From: Dichloromethanomonas sp964477085
GTDB lineage: Bacteria; Bacillota; Desulfitobacteriia; Desulfitobacteriales; Syntrophobotulaceae
NCBI GenBank assembly: GCA_964477085.1
Contig: CAYZDF010000012.1
Location: forward strand, 1 to 55,721
Direction: 5' to 3'
Length of the DNA: 55,721 nucleotides
The translations under genes and the position numbers were made by a program. Below the pieces are notes generated by a model. It ran no database searches and was not told where the DNA came from. It worked only from the letters and a program-made list of their open reading frames with translations. Positions 51,653-55,721 of the stretch are shown here, one piece after another (the first letter of the stretch is position 1; each line of letters opens with the position of its first letter).

Positions 51653-52840
51653 CTAATACAAAATCTCGCAATTCCTGACCATCCCATAGGGGGATTCTTC
51701 ATAGGTAATATCTTCGAGGTTAATATCGCCGTCTTCTATCCTGATGATGTTAATATCCTCCAGCGTAATGTCAGTTGTATAGGGGTTAACCGTCCTGTTG
51801 ACCATCTCGACTACGCCCTCGGGCGAGAGGAACAGGTAATTCTGCCCCTTATAGTTGCCGTCATCGATATGGGGAAGGGTTTGGACGGTGATATCGGTTT
51901 CCGGGTCGAGCTTGATCACCTGTTTGGCAAACCACTGGATATCTCTTAAGCCCAGATCAGTCTTGACATCCTGTTTGAAAATATCGATGAAGGTGTTGAT
52001 CTTAAGAATATTGGCAGGCGACATTGCCTTCTTGGCCAAGGCTTTCAGGAATTTCTGCTGGGTCTGCATCCGTCCGAGGTCTGCACTGGGGTAACCCCTG
52101 AACCTTACAAGCTGTAAGGCTTTATCCCCGTCCAGAAGCTGGGGGCCTTTGACCAGATGGATGTGCAGGTTCTGGCTGTCATCATCCATATTCATATTCT
52201 GGGGTACGTTAAATTCCACTCCCCCTACGGCATCCACCAATTTGGGGAAAGCTTCAAGATCCACCCTGATATCATACTGAGGTGCGAATCCCAGGATGGA
52301 CTCCAGCTCTCTCTTTAATTCCTTAGTCCCACCGTAAGCGTAGGCTGCATTGATCTTTTTATATTCCCTGGGTACATCCACTTGCGAGTCTCTGGGCACG
52401 GAAATAAGGTTTACTTTCTTGGCAGCTGTATCCAAAGAGACTACCATAATGGTATCAGAATGATAACCCTCATAATCAATGCCGGTAAGCACGAACGTGT
52501 AAAAATTCTCTTTAAAATTTTTAGGAGGTTTGGGCTTCTCTTCGGTCTTATTTTCGCTGCTCTCTGTGCCTTCGGTAGGTTCCAAGCTTGAACCTCCAGT
52601 CCTGCCGTCTGTTCCCTTTGTCTGTCCTTCATTTATTGCACCTGTCTCTCCCTTTTCAGGTGGTGGCAACTCCGGCGGACGGCCGAGGTAAACACTTAAA
52701 GCTACTCCGGAAATAGTCAGTATAGGTAAAAGTGCCAGCAGCATGATAAATGCGCTTCTCGACTTCTTTCTTGGTTTCCGATCTGGTCTTCCATTCCTAG
52801 ACTGAGATGGTGTTTGACCGGAATGTCTGGTGTCAGTCAT
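51653..52840 (-). CDS. LytR-CpsA-Psr family cell-wall glycopolymer ligase
   Basis: A 395-residue membrane-anchored protein. A basic N-terminal tail with one membrane helix (about 28-50) is followed by a low-complexity Glu/Thr/Gly/Lys linker (55-110), then the LCP domain. That domain shows VLTGIDYEGYHSDTIMV, ISVPRDSQVDVP and LVRFRGYPSADLGRMQTQQ, with the conserved Asp and Arg residues. LCP enzymes attach teichoic acid-type polymers to peptidoglycan outside the membrane. A C-terminal region (about 345-395) is extra. The symbol is left open because several LCP paralogues are usual. Confidence 0.9.
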   Translation of the reverse strand: MTDTRHSGQTPSQSRNGRPDRKPRKKSRSAFIMLLALLPILTISGVALSVYLGRPPELPPPEKGETGAINEGQTKGTDGRTGGSSLEPTEGTESSENKTEEKPKPPKNFKENFYTFVLTGIDYEGYHSDTIMVVSLDTAAKKVNLISVPRDSQVDVPREYKKINAAYAYGGTKELKRELESILGFAPQYDIRVDLEAFPKLVDAVGGVEFNVPQNMNMDDDSQNLHIHLVKGPQLLDGDKALQLVRFRGYPSADLGRMQTQQKFLKALAKKAMSPANILKINTFIDIFKQDVKTDLGLRDIQWFAKQVIKLDPETDITVQTLPHIDDGNYKGQNYLFLSPEGVVEMVNRTVNPYTTDITLEDINIIRIEDGDINLEDITYEESPYGMVRNCEILY

Positions 52841-52914
52841 CGGGATTATCCTTTCGTGTATATTAGAGCAGGTAAGACGATGTTTATAGCCATAAGTATA
52901 TTATACATGGAAAT

Positions 52915-54063
52915 TTATGAAGTTGGCAAAAGTGATCTCACATACATCTCGCGAATATCCTCTTGGCTCGGCCTTACCACACAGTTAGCAATGTTCTTGG
53001 CTTTGATGGCGATCTTGCTGTATTGTTCCAGCTCTTGAGCTGTAAATGTTTCTTTCTCTCCCAATAGTTTGTCCATTAGTTCCTGGAAAAGACCAACCGT
53101 CGCCTGATTCATGGCTTCCAGAATATTGGTCAACAGCTTCGGCTGTTCCTTTTCCACCAGACGTAAGTATTCGCCTAATAAGAGACCATTGGCCCTCCCA
53201 TGATCGATATCTTTGAAGTAGGTCAGGGAATACCCCATGGAGTGAACGACTGCGGTGCCTGTTTGGGCGATAACCATCCCTGCCATGGTGGAGGCCTGGA
53301 GTAAACGCTCCCTGATCTCCCAATTCAATCGACCCTGACCACCGGCATTTTCAGTCTCTAAAACCCCCAGTATCTCCGGTATACAGTCCATGATCATACC
53401 GATACTTTCTTCTGCCAACGCATTGGAAAAAGCGGATGCTCTCACCGTCAGCATGCTTTCCACGGCATGGGATAAGGCATCAATGGCTGTATTGATAGTG
53501 ATCTCAACCGGCAGTTCTTCCGTATATTTGGCATCCAGAAAAGCTACCTTCGGAAATAAAAGGTCGGAAGCGATACTGGTTTTGGTCTGCAGTTTGTCAT
53601 TAGTTAAGATCGAATACTGGGTTACTTCTGAGCCAGTTCCCGCCGTCGTCGGAACCAGGGCCATGGGTAAGACCTTGTTTTCATAGGAACCTGAGAACAG
53701 ATCTTCTTCCGGGATATCCTGGGCTGCCAGTAAGGCGATGGCTTTCCCAGCATCCATAGGAGACCCTCCGCCAATGGCGATGATGAAGTCTGCCCCATTA
53801 TCCCTGGCAACGTTTGCGCCCTCTATGACACAGTCGGTAGTCGGGTTGGCCATCACTTTATCAAAGACCAGGTAGTCGATACCCACAGCATCAAGCGCTG
53901 CTTTGACTTCTTTCTCCGAACCGTTGATCTTTGCTGAACGGGCTCCGGTCACGATCAGAGCTTTCCGACCAAGGCTTTTAAAGACCTCGCACTCTCTCTG
54001 AATACAATCCCTGCCCATGATCACCCTTGTCGGTATATAATATCTATACGTTTGGTTGGTCAT
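52915..54063 (-). CDS. iron-containing alcohol dehydrogenase
   Basis: A 382-residue group III (iron-type) alcohol dehydrogenase. The nucleotide-binding segment is GGGSPMDAGKAIALL (about 95) with PTTAGTGSEVTQ. Metal ligands appear as Asp and His in DALSHAVESM and two further His in AVVHSMGYS and DIDHGRANG. These enzymes interconvert alcohols and aldehydes with NAD(H); the substrate cannot be read from sequence. In Desulfovibrio an adh gene sits beside flx-hdr; here it is about 10 kb away, so a link is only suggestive. AGGAGG precedes the ATG. Confidence 0.92.
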   Translation of the reverse strand: MTNQTYRYYIPTRVIMGRDCIQRECEVFKSLGRKALIVTGARSAKINGSEKEVKAALDAVGIDYLVFDKVMANPTTDCVIEGANVARDNGADFIIAIGGGSPMDAGKAIALLAAQDIPEEDLFSGSYENKVLPMALVPTTAGTGSEVTQYSILTNDKLQTKTSIASDLLFPKVAFLDAKYTEELPVEITINTAIDALSHAVESMLTVRASAFSNALAEESIGMIMDCIPEILGVLETENAGGQGRLNWEIRERLLQASTMAGMVIAQTGTAVVHSMGYSLTYFKDIDHGRANGLLLGEYLRLVEKEQPKLLTNILEAMNQATVGLFQELMDKLLGEKETFTAQELEQYSKIAIKAKNIANCVVRPSQEDIREMYVRSLLPTS

Positions 54064-54287
54064 CGTTTTTCCTCCTCATTCCTTTCATAGAGTGATAAAT
54101 GGACGGCCTAAGATTCGCAGCCGTTAAGAAGATAAGCGCAGCTCCAGTATTCATTCCACATCTTTCTTTGATTTTCCTTTAAATTTGCTGCATCCTTTTA
54201 TTGCTGGTATGTTCAATCATTTTTTTAGTTTTCATCATGGTAGAAACCATGTACAATAAACTTACTTAATGATATAGAAACAAACAC

Positions 54288-54323
54288 AAACATATGTTTT
54301 TTCTTGACTTTATATGGTATAAT
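54288..54323 (+). promoter_or_regulatory. extended -10 promoter overlapped by a palindrome
   Basis: TGGTATAAT (54315-54323) is an exact extended -10. The 12-base palindrome AAACATATGTTT (54288-54299) sits where the -35 should be, so a repressor bound there would block it. It differs from the Firmicutes LexA core GAACATATGTTC at two outer positions. The rest of 54064-54287 shows no gene. Confidence 0.55.
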
Positions 54324-54371
54324 ATGGATATTGAGAAACCTCACAATCCTTCAATGAAAGGAGGAAAACAG

Positions 54372-54785
54372 ATGGATAACGGCAGATTTCAGGAACTCGT
54401 ACTGGAGCAATTGAGTTCACTTGGCAATAGAATGGATCGATTAGAAAACCAGCAGGTGGATTTTCATTCTGAACTTAAAGAAATACGTACAGACATGAAG
54501 GAAATGCGCACAGACATCGATGAAATACGCACAGACATCCATCGACTTCAATTGGGCCAGAGCAATCTTTGGACAAGCGTAGATACTATTGCTCTTAGCC
54601 AGGAACAAATGCAGCTGGATATTCAAACAATGAAATCGGACATAGAGTATATCCGCCAAAGCCAGGCACGTGTCGAGCAAGATTTATCAGGGAAAAATAA
54701 GGCCTTATTCGATTTCAGAGAGAGCCAGATTGAAACTAATCGTATTGTTGCCGCCAGACTGGACCTGCTGGAGGCTAAGTCATAG
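54372..54785 (+). CDS. coiled-coil protein with seven-residue repeats, paralogue of the 35781 gene
   Basis: A 137-residue, highly charged helical protein. The head GRFQELVLEQL matches that of the 35781-36032 protein. Residues 36-58 are three tandem heptads of the type EIRTDM / EMRTDI / EIRTDI, and hydrophobic heptad positions continue to about 110. It should form a long parallel coiled coil. No membrane segment or known catalytic domain. I chose ATG54372 because AAAGGAGG stands just before it; an in-frame ATG at 54294 lies before the promoter's -10. Function unknown. Confidence 0.8.
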   Translation: MDNGRFQELVLEQLSSLGNRMDRLENQQVDFHSELKEIRTDMKEMRTDIDEIRTDIHRLQLGQSNLWTSVDTIALSQEQMQLDIQTMKSDIEYIRQSQARVEQDLSGKNKALFDFRESQIETNRIVAARLDLLEAKS

Positions 54786-54813
54786 AGTATAATAACATAT
54801 AATTTATCTGCTG

Positions 54814-54837
54814 AAAGGGCTTCGCCGAGCCTTTTTT
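54814..54837 (+). terminator. intrinsic terminator after the coiled-coil gene
   Basis: AAAGGGCT and AGCCTTTT pair over 8 bp (one G-U) around TCGCCG, followed by more T. It lies 28 bases past the stop. Confidence 0.82.
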
Positions 54838-54973
54838 TGTTTGGAAAACCATCAATACTCTTTCTCTAATCAGACAATAATTGTAAATTTTCCCTGTCTT
54901 CAGCGTCATTTATTTTCCGTTTTTTTCGTCTTATTATACAGAGAAATTTTGGAAAGGAAGTGTCAATTATAGA

Positions 54974-55721
54974 ATGCCAAAGTATAGTCAGCACCTCTTA
55001 GTCTTCTCTTTGGTCTTAATCCTGATTGTCCATGTCTTAGTCACGCCTCCCCTTCTGGCTGCAGACCGTACGAACGAAATACAGCAGCCAACCATAACCT
55101 TGGAACAAGCCATTAAAATTGTCAAAGGATATTTCGAAATCCCGGAAACCCTAAACGAATTTACTTCCGGTTTCAGCGACTATAACAATCGCCAGTCCTG
55201 GTCCTTAAGCTGGAACTCCTCCTCTGAGAGAAGCAAAAGCTTCTCCGCCCAGGTGGATGCGACAAGCGGTGAAATCCTAAACATCTATGCCAATAAACCC
55301 TATGATAATCAACAATCATATAAACTCCCCGCACTTACTTTGACTGAAGCTCAGGTTATCGCCGATAACATGGTGAAGAAACTAACCGGCGAGAAGTATG
55401 AAAAGCTTAAGTCTGTCCAGACTGACAGTATTATTCCCCTCGATCTTTACGGTTCCCCGTCTTACAGCTTCAGCTGGGAAAGAACTGATAATGGTATCGC
55501 TGTTCAGGGCAATGGCGTTTGGATTCAAATCGATGCCAATAGCGGCCAGGTTGTATCCTATAGCTTTACCTGGCATACACTAAGCCTACCCAAAGCAGAA
55601 AACATCATTAGCACTCAGCAAGCCACACAGGCTTTTGATCAGAATAAAATGCTGCAAATGCAGTACTTTCTAGCCCCTGCCTTCAGACCGTTAGCCTCTG
55701 GCGATAAAGAGCAGGTGCAGC
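54974..55721 (+). CDS. exported YcdB/YcdC-like (PepSY-related) protein, cut by window end
   Basis: An open frame of 249 codons runs off the end of the window. It starts MPKYSQHLLVFSLVLILIV and has a signal peptide with probable cleavage after LLAA (about residue 30). Two similar units follow, each with an acidic helix and a strand ending in a DATSGEI- or DANSGQV-type turn (about 90 and 195). This is the pattern of YcdB/YcdC or PepSY-type repeats in Firmicutes exported proteins, sometimes with S-layer homology domains further on. The ATG has AAGGAAG about 13 bases upstream, somewhat far. Function unknown. Confidence 0.75.
   Translation, partial: MPKYSQHLLVFSLVLILIVHVLVTPPLLAADRTNEIQQPTITLEQAIKIVKGYFEIPETLNEFTSGFSDYNNRQSWSLSWNSSSERSKSFSAQVDATSGEILNIYANKPYDNQQSYKLPALTLTEAQVIADNMVKKLTGEKYEKLKSVQTDSIIPLDLYGSPSYSFSWERTDNGIAVQGNGVWIQIDANSGQVVSYSFTWHTLSLPKAENIISTQQATQAFDQNKMLQMQYFLAPAFRPLASGDKEQVQ

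Noticed and set aside
1..55721. tRNA, rRNA, CRISPR arrays, insertion sequences, prophage genes.
   Set aside because: None seen on either strand by reading; no transposase, integrase or cas-like protein among the coding frames.

Overview
The window looks like a piece of the chromosome of a strictly anaerobic, menaquinone-making clostridium. The best match in gene content is the Peptococcaceae/Desulfitobacteriaceae group (Desulfitobacterium, Dehalobacter, Syntrophobotulus and relatives). This is an inference from several features: AddAB recombination genes, Firmicutes-type ribosome binding sites, a full men cluster, ferredoxins, Rex, a seven-gene Flx-Hdr electron-transfer cluster, and moderately low GC. 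I see no rRNA, tRNA, CRISPR array, insertion sequence or prophage. Most of the window is ordinary core genome.

Layout. 84-7532 (+): menaquinone operon menF-menD-menH-menB-menE-menC plus a hotdog thioesterase (likely menI). 7754-8215 (+): MarR regulator. 8311-9207 (-): exported unknown protein. 9467-10894 (+): M20 dipeptidase. 11027-14043 (-): ECF sigma / anti-sigma / two membrane proteins. 14291-15940 (-): small ferredoxin, large ferredoxin-like protein, small membrane protein. 16008-22017 (-): aromatic amino-acid operon aroF-tyrA-aroA-aroC-pheA, headed by a consensus promoter, a Phe/Tyr-rich leader peptide and an intrinsic terminator. 22134-24847 (-): histidine kinase, putative metal-dependent hydrolase-like protein, ferritin-like protein. 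24964-32201 (-): addB-addA. 32375-35601: flavoprotein (+), YaiI-family protein (-), recQ (-). 35781-36276 (+): a small coiled-coil gene and a small basic gene whose end is built into a terminator. 36327-42920 (-): hdrC-hdrB-hdrA-flxD-flxC-flxB-flxA. 43287-44809 (-): rex and a Rossmann-chemoreceptor fusion. 45018-46022 (+): PAS-GGDEF cyclase. 46068-47453 (-): lipoprotein. 47673-49412 (+): ABC exporter. 49546-52840 (-): LCP-family protein and topB. 52915-54063 (-): iron alcohol dehydrogenase. 54372-54782 (+): second coiled-coil paralogue. 54974-end (+): exported YcdB-like protein, cut by the window edge.

How the genes work together. Chorismate from aroF-aroA-aroC feeds both Phe/Tyr synthesis (pheA, tyrA) and menaquinone (men operon), so much of the chorismate economy lies within 22 kb. 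Flx-Hdr probably couples NAD(P)H, ferredoxin and a thiol/disulfide couple. A perfect Rex operator lies between rex and hdrC, so NADH/NAD+ status probably controls the cluster. The Rossmann-MCP fusion beside rex may report a related nucleotide state to the chemotaxis machinery.

The two most interesting items are both small and easy to miss. One is the 58-codon leader (21774-21950), with 15 Phe/Tyr codons in a 25-codon stretch followed by mutually exclusive hairpins; this looks like ribosome-mediated attenuation of the aro operon. The other is the 59-codon basic protein gene (36097-36276), whose intrinsic terminator ends transcription before the stop codon and whose sequence has ArfA-like motifs; this suggests a ribosome-rescue factor made from non-stop mRNA.
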